DNA of 64,000 bases from Mediterraneibacter faecis JCM 15917 (GTDB lineage: Bacteria > Bacillota > Clostridia > Lachnospirales > Lachnospiraceae), in the NCBI GenBank assembly GCA_001312505.1, contig BBDW01000004.1, positions 1 through 64,000 of the forward strand, written 5' to 3'. Position 1 is the first letter of the stretch. Every line of letters begins with the position of its first letter. Made by a program: the position numbers and the translations under genes. This document shows, piece by piece, positions 26,205-36,757 of this stretch. The notes under the pieces are model-generated. The model was not told where the DNA came from. It saw only the letters and a program-made list of their open reading frames with translations, and made no database searches.

Positions 26205-28103
26205 TTATTTTTCCTTATCAGCTTTCATACATACAACGTACAGAAGTACGAGTAATGCAATGTAAAGCACCAGACTGCCAACCTGTGGTAAGTGGAATGG
26301 CAGAATGATCTTAGAATCAATCTTAACTACTGCAAATACAGCAAGAAGGATACCGATGATACCTTCTCCGGCGATCATACCGGATGTAAAGAGAAGACCT
26401 CTGTCTGTACGTGCTTTTTTCTCTGCCTCTGTACCTTTTTTCTTCTCAACGAAGATACGTACAATACCACCAGCCATGATACCTGCGCTCAGAGAGAATG
26501 GAAGGTACATACCAACTGCGAATGGCATAACCGGCATCTTAAGGATCTCAACAACGATTGCAACAAATACACCGATCAGGATCATAGCCCATGGAAGTTC
26601 CTCATTCATGATACCTTCAACGAGCATCTTCATCATTGTAGCCTGAGCTGCCGGAATCTTTTCTGTTCCGTATCCCCCCCAAGCCTCATTCAGAAGGTAA
26701 AGAACGAATCCGATTGCTGCAGAAGAAGCAACAACACCGATGATCTCTCCAATCTGCTGTTTGGAAGGTGTAGCACCTACGATGAATCCTGTCTTTAAGT
26801 CCTGAGAAGCATCTCCTGCGATTGCTGCAACGATACAGATGATACCACCGATAGAGATGGCTCCAACCATACCTGTAAGTCCTGTAGTACCTGTAACTTT
26901 CAGGATTACTGTAGCAAAGAGCAGTGTAGCGATTGTCATACCTGATACCGGGTTGTTAGAAGATCCGATCAGTCCAACCATACGAGAAGATACAGTTGCA
27001 AAGAAGAATCCGAATACAACGATGATCAGGGCACCAATCAGGTTAACCGGGAAGATTGGAAGAATCCAGATCAGAACAGCGATCACAAGGCTAACTCCGA
27101 TCAGTAATGGGAATGGGAGATCCTGCTCTGTACGAAGCTGTTTGCTGGATCCGGCATTCTTTTTCATACTTCCAATGGCCTGCTTAAATGTTCTTACGAT
27201 CAGAGGAAGGCTCTTAATCAGACTGATGATACCACCAGTTGCAACAGCTCCGGCTCCGATGTATTTGATGTAATTAGCCCAAAGAGCAGAAGGACCATCC
27301 ACAAGTAATTCATTTACAGTAACTGAAGCAGGGAAGATTGTAGCATCTCCACCGAACAGTGCGATCATTGGCATAAGTACGAACCAGCTGAGTGTACCAC
27401 CGGCGAACATGTAGCTGGAGATCTTCGGTCCACAGATATATCCTACACCGCCAAGTGCCGGAAGAACCTGCATACCAACCTGTGCTCCACTGTAATTCTT
27501 GAATGCGTGTCCGATCTCACTTGGGAAAAGCTGCATTCCGTCTGCAAGGAATTTGTAAACGGCTGCGATACCAAGTCCTGCGAATACTGTACCAGCCTTA
27601 GATCCACCTTCTTCTCCGGCCAGAAGAACTTCTGCACAAGCAGTTCCCTCTGGGAAAGGAAGTGTTCCGTGCTCTTCAACGATAAGAGCCTGACGAAGCG
27701 GTACCATGAAGCATACTCCGAGTGTTCCTCCGAACAGGGCGATCAGAGCGATGGAAAGGATGCTTGGGAAAGCGATCTTTCCCTCTTCAGCCCAAAGGAA
27801 TAATGCAGGAAGTGTGAAGATAGCTCCTGCAGCAACAGACTCTCCGGCAGAACCGATTGTCTGTACCATGTTGTTCTCGAGAATAGAATCCTTACGGAGA
27901 ATCACACGAATGATTCCCATAGAAATTACGGCTGCCGGGATGGAAGCGGAAACTGTCATACCAACGAGAAGTCCGAGGTATGCGTTAGCAGCTCCAAATA
28001 CGATTGCCAGAAGGATACCAATCAAGAGTGCTGTCACCGTAAACTCAGGAACGACTTTGTCTGCTGGAATATACGGCTTGAATTCTTTCTTGTTGTTGTC
28101 CAT
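26205..28103 (-). CDS. OPT-family oligopeptide transporter
   Basis: A 632-residue, multi-helix protein: VVPEFTVTALLIGILLAIVF, NAYLGLLVGMTVSASIPAAV, the SSNNPVSGMTIATLLFATVI signature and the GDASQDLKTGFIVGATPSKQ block, all typical of the prokaryotic OPT (EspB/YSL-like) family, proton-coupled peptide or metal-chelate uptake. C7 prints EAWGGYG for EAWGYG. It leads a three-gene operon with the PqqD-like and membrane proteins. The promoter carries an inverted repeat also found before cstA. Confidence 0.88.
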   Translation of the reverse strand: MDNNKKEFKPYIPADKVVPEFTVTALLIGILLAIVFGAANAYLGLLVGMTVSASIPAAVISMGIIRVILRKDSILENNMVQTIGSAGESVAAGAIFTLPALFLWAEEGKIAFPSILSIALIALFGGTLGVCFMVPLRQALIVEEHGTLPFPEGTACAEVLLAGEEGGSKAGTVFAGLGIAAVYKFLADGMQLFPSEIGHAFKNYSGAQVGMQVLPALGGVGYICGPKISSYMFAGGTLSWFVLMPMIALFGGDATIFPASVTVNELLVDGPSALWANYIKYIGAGAVATGGIISLIKSLPLIVRTFKQAIGSMKKNAGSSKQLRTEQDLPFPLLIGVSLVIAVLIWILPIFPVNLIGALIIVVFGFFFATVSSRMVGLIGSSNNPVSGMTIATLLFATVILKVTGTTGLTGMVGAISIGGIICIVAAIAGDASQDLKTGFIVGATPSKQQIGEIIGVVASSAAIGFVLYLLNEAWGGYGTEKIPAAQATMMKMLVEGIMNEELPWAMILIGVFVAIVVEILKMPVMPFAVGMYLPFSLSAGIMAGGIVRIFVEKKKGTEAEKKARTDRGLLFTSGMIAGEGIIGILLAVFAVVKIDSKIILPFHLPQVGSLVLYIALLVLLYVVCMKADKEK

Positions 28104-28489
28104 TTTTTCAATGTCCTTTCTTTTGTTTTTCTACTATCCTGCTGTCCCCACAACAGATAGCAACGCCTTTTGTTAATATAAAAATTTTTTATTAACATAG
28201 CTTTATGATTATAGCATATTAAAGTGCTAAAAGAAAGAATAAAACGTAAAAATGTTATGGAAATATGTTACAAATATAAAATTTTCATAAAAAATGGTAG
28301 ATTTTAGGACATAATAAAACTGAAAAATGAGAAGAAATTTCAGAATTCTTGATATAAAAAAGGGTTTTACTAATAATAACAAGAAATGGAGAAACACACA
28401 CGAATATAGAAATGTATGATGCCAAGAAGAAAAAAATGTGGTAAAATATAATGGATTATGTAGAAACAGAAAAGAACGGAGGTCAACAG
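28104..28489. other. Divergent promoter region OPT / methyltransferase
   Basis: AT-rich DNA without genes. Besides the OPT promoter it holds TATAAT (28447-28452) for the rightward methyltransferase gene. I see no riboswitch or repeat. Confidence 0.5.
28208..28236 (-). promoter_or_regulatory. OPT operon promoter with TAGCA-N8-TGCTA operator
   Basis: On the minus strand TTTCTT (28231-28236) and TATAAT (28208-28213) are 17 bp apart. The inverted repeat TAGCA-N8-TGCTA spans 28212-28229, filling the spacer. The same repeat with the same 8-bp gap sits between -35 and -10 of cstA. Confidence 0.6.
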
Positions 28490-29255
28490 TTGGAAGCTTA
28501 TACAGGGTTTGCGGCGGTCTACGACATTTTCATGGATAATGTACCTTACGAAGAGTGGGGGGGCGAATACATTCACAGTCTTTTAAAAGACCGTGGAATA
28601 GAGGATGGCATTCTTTTGGATCTGGGCTGTGGCACAGGAACAATGACAGAGAAGCTTGCGGATTATGGATATGACATGATCGGTGTGGATAATTCAGAAG
28701 ATATGTTGGAGCTTGCGATGGAGAAACGTATGGAGTCAGGGAAGGACATTCTTTATCTGCTTCAGGATATGCGTGAGTTCGAATTATATGGAACAGTAAG
28801 GGCGATTGTCAGTGTCTGTGATTCGGTCAACTATATTACAGAACCGGAGGAACTAGAAGAAGTATTCCGTCTGGTGAACAACTACCTGGATCCAAAGGGA
28901 GTCTTTTTGTTTGATTTTAATACTGTATATAAGTATAAAGAGGTCATGGGAGATACTGTGATCGCGGAAGACAGAGGGGGAATGTAGTTTTATCTGGGAT
29001 AATTTCTATTATGAAGAAGAGCGGATCAATGAGTATGATCTGACTCTGTTCATTCAGGAAGACGCAAGTGAAGATTTGTATCGGAGATATCAGGAGACAC
29101 ATTACCAGAGAGGGTATACCTTAGAAGAGATGAAAGAGTTGGTAGAACGTTCGGGGGGGCTTGTTTTTGAGGCGGCATATGACGCAGTTACACACGAGGA
29201 ACCGACAGAGAAGAGCGAGAGAATCTATATCGTTGCCAGAGAATCCGGGAAATGA
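28490..29255 (+). CDS. SAM-dependent methyltransferase
   Basis: A class I methyltransferase with motif I LLDLGCGTGTMTEKLADYGY, motif II VDNSEDMLELA and motif IV/V ALVSVCDSVNYI-type sequence. The TTG at 28490 follows AACGGAGG and gives the family-typical MEAYTGFAAVYDIFMDNVPY; the ATG at 28451 overlaps the -10 box and is rejected. G4 is printed as G5 near 28975, which ends the frame at 28987; corrected it runs to 29255, about 254 residues. The substrate is unknown. It sits 47 nt before hslO, a common Lachnospiraceae arrangement. Confidence 0.8.
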
Positions 29256-29302
29256 ATTGGATACAATTCTTGAATAGATAAGAAAGACGAGGAGAATAAG
29301 AC

Positions 29303-30177
29303 ATGAATGATTATATTGTAAGAGCAACAGCAGGAAATGCACAGATCCGTGCATTTGCGGCAGTGACAACAAACCTGGTTGAGGAGGCAAGAGAGCATCA
29401 CGGAACAAGTCCGGTTGCGACAGCAGCGCTGGGAAGACTCCTTACAGGTGGAGTGATGATGGGAAGCATGATGAAGAATGATACAGACATGCTGACAATC
29501 CAGATTCAGTGTTCCGGTCAGATCGAAGGTCTGACTGTGACAGCGGACAGCAAGGGAAATGTAAAAGGATATGCATTTAATCCGGATGTGATGCTTCCGG
29601 CGAAGAACGGAAAGCTTGATGTCGGTGGAGCACTTGGACAGGGTGTCATGACGATCATCAAAGATATGGACTCAAGGAGCCATATTCAGGCCAGACAATT
29701 CTGCAGACAGGAGAGATCGCAGAGGATCTTACTTATTATTTTGCAACATCTGAACAGGTACCGTCTTCTGTCGGACTTGGAGTTCTGATGAACAAAGATA
29801 ATACAGTGAAATGTGCAGGTGGATTTATCGTTCAGGTAATGCCTTTTATCGAGGATGAAGTGCTTAATAAGCTGGAGGCAAACATTCAGAAGATCCAGTC
29901 TGTAACATCCATGCTGGATAACGGACATACACCGGAGCAGATGCTTGAGCAGGTTCTTGAAGAACTTGATCTGGAAATTACAGATACAATGCCGGCACAG
30001 TTCTATTGCAACTGTTCTAAGAAGAGAATCGAGAAAGCAATCATCAGTATCGGAAAGAAAGAGATTCAGGAAATGATCGATGAAGGTAAAGAGATTGAAG
30101 TGAAGTGTCATTTCTGTAATACAGCATATAAGTATACAGTAGATGAATTGAAAGAATTGTTAAAACAGGCTCGATAA
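29303..30177 (+). CDS. hslO: Redox-regulated chaperone Hsp33
   Basis: A holdase activated by oxidation. The N-terminal domain MNDYIVRATAGNAQIRAFAA and the substrate-binding region precede the C-terminal zinc switch, FYCNCSKKRIEKA and KCHFCNTAY (CxC and CxxC), so the redox switch is intact. A missing G near 29669 (ATGGGACTC as ATGGACTC) shifts the frame; corrected length 291 residues. The start at 29303 has GAGGAGAAT upstream. Confidence 0.92.
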
Positions 30178-30233
30178 GTATTGCCGGGGCTTTTGCCCTG
30201 ACATCATATAATAGAAGATGGGGTGAAGATGAG

Positions 30234-32153
30234 ATGAAAAATGGATTTGTGAAGGTTGCGGCAGCGACACCGGATATCCGCGTTGCGGATGTGGAATTTA
30301 ATACACAGAATATCATCAATGCTATGGAAGAAGCACAGAAAAATGGCGCGAAGATTCTTGTATTTCCGGAGCTTTGTGTGACAGGATACACCTGTAGTGA
30401 TCTGTTCGACCACAGCGTACTTCTGAAAGCTTCCAGAAAAGCATTGCTTGAGATTGCAGAAAATACAAATGACAAAGATATGCTTGTATTTGTCGGAGCA
30501 CCGCTTGAAGTGAATGGAAAGCTTTATAATGTAGCTGCGGCAATGAATCAGGCGAGATCATCGGATTTACGACAAAGACGTTCCTGCCAAACTATGGTGA
30601 ATTTTATGAGATGCGCCAGTTTACTCCGGGACCACAGACAGTGAGAGAGATTACATTTGAAGGAAAGAAAATTCCATTCGGTCCGCAGATTCTCTTCCAG
30701 GCAGAAGGAATGGAAGAACTGGTAGTGGCAGCCGAGATCTGCGAGGATGTCTGGTCACCGGTTCCGCCGAGTATTCAGGCGGCACTTGAAGGTGCAACAG
30801 TGATCGTCAACTGTTCCGCAAGTGATGAGACGATCGGAAAAGATACTTACCGTCGTGCACTGATCTCCGGACAGTCTGCAAGACTGATCTCTGGATACAT
30901 TTATGCAAATGCCGGAGAAGGGGGGGAGTCAACTACGGATCTTGTTTTTGGCGGACACAATATTATTGCTGAAAACGGAACCGTTCTGAAAGAAAGCAGT
31001 AGATATGTAAATGAAATTATTTACTCAGAGCTGGATCTTCAGAGAATTACAGGTGAGAGAAGAAAGAATACGACATTCCAGCCATTGGATGAAGAGACTC
31101 TGGTACGTGTTCCATTTACCGTGGAAGAGACAAAGACATTTTTGACAAGAACATTTCCGAAGAAGCCGTTCGTTCCTTCTGATGAACAGACCCGTGCACA
31201 GCGCTGTGAGGAGATCCTGACGATCCAGGCAATGGGACTGAAGAAACGTCTGGCTCATACGAATGCAAGAACTGCTGTTGTCGGCATTTCCGGAGGTCTG
31301 GATTCCACACTTGCACTGCTTGTAACGGCACGCGCATTTGACATGCTTGGAAGAGATAAGAAGGATATCATTGCTGTGACAATGCCTTGCTTTGGTACAA
31401 CAGACAGAACTTATCAGAATGCCTGTGAGATGTCGAAGAAAGTCGGAGCAACTTTGATCGAGGTTCCGATTGCAGATGCCGTGAATGTTCATTTCCGTGA
31501 CATCGGACATGATCCGGAAGATCACAGTGTAACTTATGAAAACTGCCAGGCGAGAGAGCGTACACAGGTGCTGATGGATATCGCAAACAAGACTTGGGGG
31601 AATGGTTATTGGAACAGGCGATCTGTCAGAGCTTGCGCTTGGATGGGCAACTTACAATGGAGATCATATGTCTATGTACGGAGTGAATGCTTCTGTACCG
31701 AAGACACTGGTTCGCCATCTTGTAAAATATGCTGCGGATGATACAAAAGACGAAGCTCTTAAGAATGTACTTTACGATGTACTTGATACACCGGTAAGTC
31801 CTGAGCTTCTACCGCCGAAGGACGGAGATATCGCGCAGAAGACAGAAGATCTTGTAGGACCTTACGAACTGCATGATTTCTTCCTGTACTTTATGCTTCG
31901 TTTTGGATATGAGCCGAGCAAGATCTTCCGTATTGCATGTATGACATTTGATGGTGAATATGACAAAGAGACCATTTTTAAATGGCTGGAAACATTCTGT
32001 AGAAGATTTTTCTCTCAGCAGTTCAAGCGTTCCTGTCTGCCGGATGGACCGAAGGTTGGTACTGTGGCACTTTCTCCTAGAGGGGACTGGAGAATGCCAA
32101 GTGATGCCTGCGTGGCAGTATGGATGAAAGATCTTGAGGCTTGCAGAGTATAA
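30234..32153 (+). CDS. nadE: Glutamine-dependent NAD+ synthetase
   Basis: A two-domain enzyme, 639 residues corrected. The N-terminal nitrilase-type amidase has Glu in [10 protein letters not shown], a Lys in the TFLPNYGEF region and Cys in IVNCSASDE, and releases ammonia from glutamine. The C-terminal synthetase has the PP-loop [13 protein letters not shown] and uses ATP and NaAD. Two errors cancel: a lost G near 30554 (CAGGGCGAG as CAGGCGAG) and G5 for G4 near 31597, just before [15 protein letters not shown]7 near 30921 adds a Gly. Confidence 0.92.
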
Positions 32154-32165
32154 GAAAATAAAAAT

Positions 32166-32194
32166 TGCGGGATGCAGGAAACATGCATTCCGCA
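32166..32194 (+). promoter_or_regulatory. Hairpin after nadE
   Basis: TGCGGGATGCA and TGCATTCCGCA pair over 11 bp with one G-U or mismatch, 12 nt past the nadE stop. No T tail follows, so readthrough to the next gene is likely. Confidence 0.45.
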
Positions 32195-32228
32195 CAAACT
32201 TGGGGGGGAAAGAAAAGGAGAGGATAAG

Positions 32229-33247
32229 ATGCAACTAATCAGAACAGAGGATGCGGTCGGCAGTGTGCTTTGCCACGACATTACCCAGATTATTCCGGGA
32301 GTTGTGAAGGATGCGGTTTTCCGTAAAGGACATGTAGTGACAGAAGAGGACGTTCCGGTACTGCTTTCTGTAGGAAAAGAACATCTTTATGTATGGGAGA
32401 AGCAGGAAGGCATGCTTCATGAAAATGATGCGGCAGAGGTGCTGCGCCAGGTCTGCCAGGGAGAGCATATGAATGCATCTGAGGCGAAAGAAGGAAAGAT
32501 CGAACTGACTGCACAGTGCGACGGCCTTCTGAAGATCAATCGCGAGAAATTGAATGAAGTAAATGCGCTCGGTCAGATCGTGCTTGCATCCAGACATGGC
32601 AATTTCCCGGTGAAAAAGGGAGATAAGATCGTAGGCATGCGTGTTGTTCCGCTAGTGATCGAGGAAGAGAAGATGAATCATGTGAAAGAGCTCTGTGGGG
32701 GGAAGAGCCGATTTTCACAATTCTTCCGTTCCATCAGATGAAAGTCGGAATTGTGACAACAGGAAGTGAAGTTTATCATGGAAGGATCACAGATAAATTT
32801 ACTCCGGTCGTAAAAGCAAAATTAGAAGAGGCAGGCATGGAAGTACTTGGAAATGTACTCTGTGACGATGACTCTCAGATGGTAACAGATGCGATCAATG
32901 AATGGATCGCTAAGGGCGCGGAATTTGTAGTCTGTACAGGCGGGATGAGCGTTGATCCAGATGACAGAACACCGTTATCTATCAGAAATGCAACGGATGA
33001 GGTGATCACTTACGGTGCGCCGGTACTTCCGGGTGCAATGTTCATGCTGGCTTATAAAGGAGAGATTCCGGTTGCAGGTCTTCCGGGATGCGTAATGTAT
33101 GCAAGAAGAACAATCTTTGATCTGGTGCTTCCGAGAATTGCAGCAGGCGAGAGATTAAGTGTGGAAGATTTCACAGTGCTTGGAGAAGGCGGACTTTGCC
33201 TGAACTGTGAAGTATGTACTTATCCAAACTGTGGATTTGGAAAATAA
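32229..33247 (+). CDS. MoeA-like molybdopterin-binding protein
   Basis: 338 residues corrected, with an N-terminal domain (VLCHDITQIIPGVVKDAVFR) and a C-terminal MoCF_biosynth domain: VGIVTTGSEVYHGRITD, FVVCTGGMSVDPDDRTP, then LPGAMFMLAYKGEIPVAGLP. The family acts in molybdenum cofactor handling, and in purine-hydroxylase clusters is thought to help mature the Se/Mo enzyme. A Cys-rich tail (CLNCEVCTYPNCGFGK) could bind a metal. G4 printed as G6 near 32698 splits it at ELCGEEP. It heads the purine cluster with xdhC and guaD. Confidence 0.82.
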
Positions 33248-33272
33248 TAAGATGAAGGAGAATTGGGGGGGA

Positions 33273-34250
33273 ATGAATTCATTTTATGTAAATCTGAAGG
33301 CTGAGCTTGCAGAAGCAAAAGAAGAGCTTTGGGCACAGACGCAGATTGACGGTGCAGAAGCTGGAAAGAAAACTCTGCTGAAAGGTGAACCGAAGGATAC
33401 AGACAGTGTTTTTGTAGATGAAAAAGGTGAACGTATTTTTCAGGAGCGTATCAGCCGTCCGGCGAAGCTGGTGATCTGTGGGGGGGCAGGTCATGTATCT
33501 ATGCCAATCATTCGCATGGGAAAGATGCTTGGATTCCATGTTACGGTGGTAGAAGATCGTCCGAAATTTGCAGATGATGCGAGAAGAGCAGAGGCTGACC
33601 AGGTCTATTGCGAACCATTTGAAGATGGTCTTGCAAAGATCAAAGGAGATACAGATACATGGTTTGTTATTGTTACAAGAGGTCACAGATATGACACAGA
33701 TTGTCTCAGAACAATCCTTGGAAAGCAAAGAGCTTATGTTGGAATGATGGGAAGTAAGAGAAGAACTGCGATCGTAAAAGATCAGCTGGAGGCAGAAGGG
33801 TTTGAGAGAGATGTGCTTGAAGCAGTCCATACGCCGATTGGGTTGAAGATCGCTGCTGAGACGCCGGAAGAGATCGCGGTGTCTATTATGGCAGAAATCA
33901 TTCAGATTAAAAACAGCCGTGCAAAGAGCGGCGGATATTCCAGTGAACTTCTTGAAGAAATTCTGAAAGAAGATGAGTGTGGAAAAGTGCTTGCGACAAT
34001 TATTTCCAGAAAAGGTTCTGCACCACGTGGCGTAGGAACAAAGATGCTTGTATGCGGAGATGGAAGGATCATCGATACAATTGGTGGAGGATGTGTGGAA
34101 AGTGAGATTATTCAGAAAGCACTCCTCATGATCCGTACGGAACAGGAAGGATTCCAGGTATGCAAGGTAGACATGACAGCAGAGGCAGCCGAGGATGAAG
34201 GTATGGTCTGTGGCGGCGTTGTTGAGGTTATGCTCGAAAGGGTAAAATAA
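33273..34250 (+). CDS. XdhC-family maturation factor, domains swapped
   Basis: XdhC/CoxI proteins insert sulfurated cofactor into molybdenum hydroxylases. Here the Rossmann domain comes first (KLVICGAGHVSMPIIRMGKM, RGHRYDTDCLRTIL, YVGMMGSKRR, residues about 65-190) and the CoxI domain last (ATIISRKGSAPRGVGTKMLV, DTIGGGCVESEII, residues about 220-320). The usual order in XdhC is the reverse. The start at 33273 uses AAGGAG; the upstream frame to 33207 overlaps the preceding gene. 325 residues. G7 runs at 33264 and 33480 change spacing and add one Gly. Confidence 0.85.
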   Translation: MNSFYVNLKAELAEAKEELWAQTQIDGAEAGKKTLLKGEPKDTDSVFVDEKGERIFQERISRPAKLVICGGAGHVSMPIIRMGKMLGFHVTVVEDRPKFADDARRAEADQVYCEPFEDGLAKIKGDTDTWFVIVTRGHRYDTDCLRTILGKQRAYVGMMGSKRRTAIVKDQLEAEGFERDVLEAVHTPIGLKIAAETPEEIAVSIMAEIIQIKNSRAKSGGYSSELLEEILKEDECGKVLATIISRKGSAPRGVGTKMLVCGDGRIIDTIGGGCVESEIIQKALLMIRTEQEGFQVCKVDMTAEAAEDEGMVCGGVVEVMLERVK

Positions 34251-34305
34251 GCGCTCTGGAAAAAGTAAGAATGATAGTAGTAATTGAGATTGGAGAATAA
34301 GAAAG

Positions 34306-35584
34306 ATGGATGATATCAAAATTTTAAAAGGAAATATTATCTATACAAAGACGAAAGATGAATTTGAGATATGCGAACACGGTTATCTTGTGTGTAAAGA
34401 TGGAAAAGTAGAAGGAATCTATCAGACACTTCCGTTCCGACTTGGAGGGGGGGAACCAATTGAGGATCATGGAGATTGTCTGATTATTCCGGGAATGACA
34501 GATCTGCATATACATGCACCGCAGTATACATTCCGCGGTACAGGGATGGATCTGGAACTTCTGGAGTGGCTGGAGACGAATACATTTCCAGAGGAAGCAA
34601 AATACAAGGATGTATTATATGCGAATGAGGCGTATGCGAAGTTTGCCAAGAACTTGAAACATAGTTCAACAACAAGAGCATGCGTCTTTGGGACAATTCA
34701 TAGAAGATCGACACTTGTTCTGATGGATCATCTGGAAAGAAGCGGTTTGGTCACGATGGTCGGAAAAGTGAATATGGACAGAAATTCACCGGATGAACTT
34801 CGTGAAGGTACACAAGAGTCTGCGGAAGAGACATTGGAATGGATGAAGGATGTGCAGCATAAAAAGTATAAAAATACGCTGCCGATCCTGACACCTCGTT
34901 TTATTCCGAGCTGTACGGATGAGCTTCTAGATATGCTGAAGATGGTTCAGATGCGTTACCAGATTCCGGTGCAGTCACATTTATCAGAGAATTTATCAGA
35001 GATCGAATGGGTAAAAGAACTTTGTCCGTATGCAGAGTTTTATGGAGATGCATATGATCATTTTGGTCTGTTTGGAGCAGATGCACCGACGGTTATGGCG
35101 CATTGCGTATACAGTACGGAAGAAGAGATCCAGAGAATGAAAGAGAACGGTGTGTATGTAGCACATTGTCCGGAATCAAATGAGAATCTTTCTTCCGGAA
35201 TTGCACCGGTAAAACGTTATCTGGAAGAGGGACTTTCTGTAGGACTTGGAAGTGATGTCGCAGGGGGGATCGACAGAGAATCTTTTCCGGGCAATGGCAC
35301 ATGCAATTCAGATGTCAAAGATGCGCTGGAGACTTGTCGATCAGAAATATCCGGCATTGAAGTCAGAAGAAGTATTCTATATGGCAACTAAGGGTGGCGG
35401 ATCCTTCTTCGGAAAAGTCGGAAGTTTTGAAGAAGGATATGAATTCGATGCTGTTGTATTAGATGACAGCAGACTTGAATCCTCCCGTCAGATGAGTGTG
35501 AAAGATCGTTTGGAAAGAATGATTTATCTTGCTGATGAGAGAGAAGTAAAGGCAAAATACGTCAGAGGAAATAAAATCATATAA
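34306..35584 (+). CDS. guaD: Guanine deaminase
   Basis: A zinc amidohydrolase turning guanine into xanthine. Metal ligands lie in PGMTDLHIHAPQY, SHLSENLSEI, MAHCVYSTEEE, and the late Asp in GLGSDVAGG; the PQY after HIHA is typical of GuaD. 425 residues corrected. G5 printed as G6 at about 35264 breaks it after SDVAGG; the second half reads STENLFRAMAHAIQMSKMRW. It follows xdhC and feeds xanthine to the pathway whose other steps are encoded nearby. Confidence 0.87.
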
Positions 35585-35592
35585 AACACATG

Positions 35593-35640
35593 AAAAAACC
35601 TCAGGTCCGGGTGTTGCAGCACCGTTCTCTGAGGTTTTTT
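35593..35640. terminator. Bidirectional terminator guaD/arcC
   Basis: AAAAAACCTCAG and CTGAGGTTTTTT form the stem, with an inner small hairpin (CGGGTG/CACCG). It separates the rightward guaD group from the leftward arcC group. Confidence 0.85.
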
Positions 35641-35695
35641 CATTTTCTATTTTAGGAGTTTTAAGTAATTGACTTATTCAATCGATTTTTCAATA

Positions 35696-36640
35696 TTAAA
35701 GGTGGATTCTTGTTCCAGTCTCACCAAGAATTCCGTCTTTTGCTTTCTCAAGCAGTGTGATCAGTGACTGTCTTCCAGGTTTGGATTCAGCAAAGTCAAG
35801 AGCTGCCTGTACCTTAGGAAGCATAGAACCAGGAGCGAAATGTCCTTCTTCTACATACTGTTTCGCTTCATCAACTGTCACATCGTCAAGCCATTTCTCA
35901 TCCGGCTTTCCGTAGTTCAGTGCAACTTTCTCTACAGCAGTCAGAATGATAAGGAAGTCTGCGTCGAGCTCTTTGGCAAGGAGAGCACTGGCAAAGTCTT
36001 TATCAATAACTGCACTTGCACCTTTCAGGTGGTTGCCCTGGCGCATAACCGGGATTCCACCGCCGCCACAGGCAATTACAAGGTCACCGGAGTCAACCAT
36101 TGTACGGATTGTACCGATCTCAACGATCTCCTGCGGCTTTGGAGAAGCTACAACACGACGGTATCCGCGTCCTGCATCTTCTTTCATGATATAATCATAT
36201 TTTTCAGCCATGACATCAGCTTCTTCCTTAGAAAGGAATTTACCGATTGGCTTGGATGGTGTCTCGAAAGCCGGATCATCAGCATCCACGCGAACCTGAG
36301 TGATCATTGTAGCAACCGGGATATCATGGATTCCTCTGTTGAACAATTCTTCTCTCAGAGCATTCTGCAGGTCATATCCGATGTAAGCCTGGCTCATTGC
36401 AACACATACAGAAAGTGGTGTGTTTGGCTGTTTCTCATCCTCATGTGTTAATGCGATCATAGCGTTGTTGATCATACCAACCTGAGGACCATTGCCGTGT
36501 GCTACGACTACTTCGCAGCCTTCCTGAATCAGGTCTACGATCGCGCGTGCTGTAATCTTAACAGCAGCCATCTGCTCAGGAAGAGTATTGCCAAGGGCAT
36601 TTCCGCCGAGGGCAATGACAATACGTTTTTTCTTTTCCAT
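35696..36640 (-). CDS. arcC: Carbamate kinase
   Basis: 314 residues: IVIALGGNALGNTLPEQ at the N terminus, VVAHGNGPQVGMI, the EDAGRGYRRVVASPKP active-site block and VIACGGGGIPV. It makes ATP from carbamoyl phosphate, giving ammonia and CO2. It is last in the minus-strand series ygeX-ygeY-ygeW-arcC, so it captures the energy of purine-ring breakdown. A strong hairpin lies in the gap to ygeW. Confidence 0.93.
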   Translation of the reverse strand: MEKKKRIVIALGGNALGNTLPEQMAAVKITARAIVDLIQEGCEVVVAHGNGPQVGMINNAMIALTHEDEKQPNTPLSVCVAMSQAYIGYDLQNALREELFNRGIHDIPVATMITQVRVDADDPAFETPSKPIGKFLSKEEADVMAEKYDYIMKEDAGRGYRRVVASPKPQEIVEIGTIRTMVDSGDLVIACGGGGIPVMRQGNHLKGASAVIDKDFASALLAKELDADFLIILTAVEKVALNYGKPDEKWLDDVTVDEAKQYVEEGHFAPGSMLPKVQAALDFAESKPGRQSLITLLEKAKDGILGETGTRIHL

Positions 36641-36670
36641 TTTAGGATCCTCCGTATTTACTGTAAAGGT

Positions 36671-36705
36671 ATTGTACAGGTCTGAAAGATTCAGGCCTGT
36701 ACAAT
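36671..36705. promoter_or_regulatory. Hairpin between ygeW and arcC
   Basis: TTGTACAGG (36672-36680) pairs with CCTGTACAA (36696-36704), extended inward by CTGA/TCAG. It lacks a T tail. It may set differential mRNA stability between ygeW and arcC. Confidence 0.45.
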
Positions 36706-36757
36706 AAGTTACTAATTAAGGTAACTGTGAAACTATTTTTGTCTGAGAAATTTAAAT

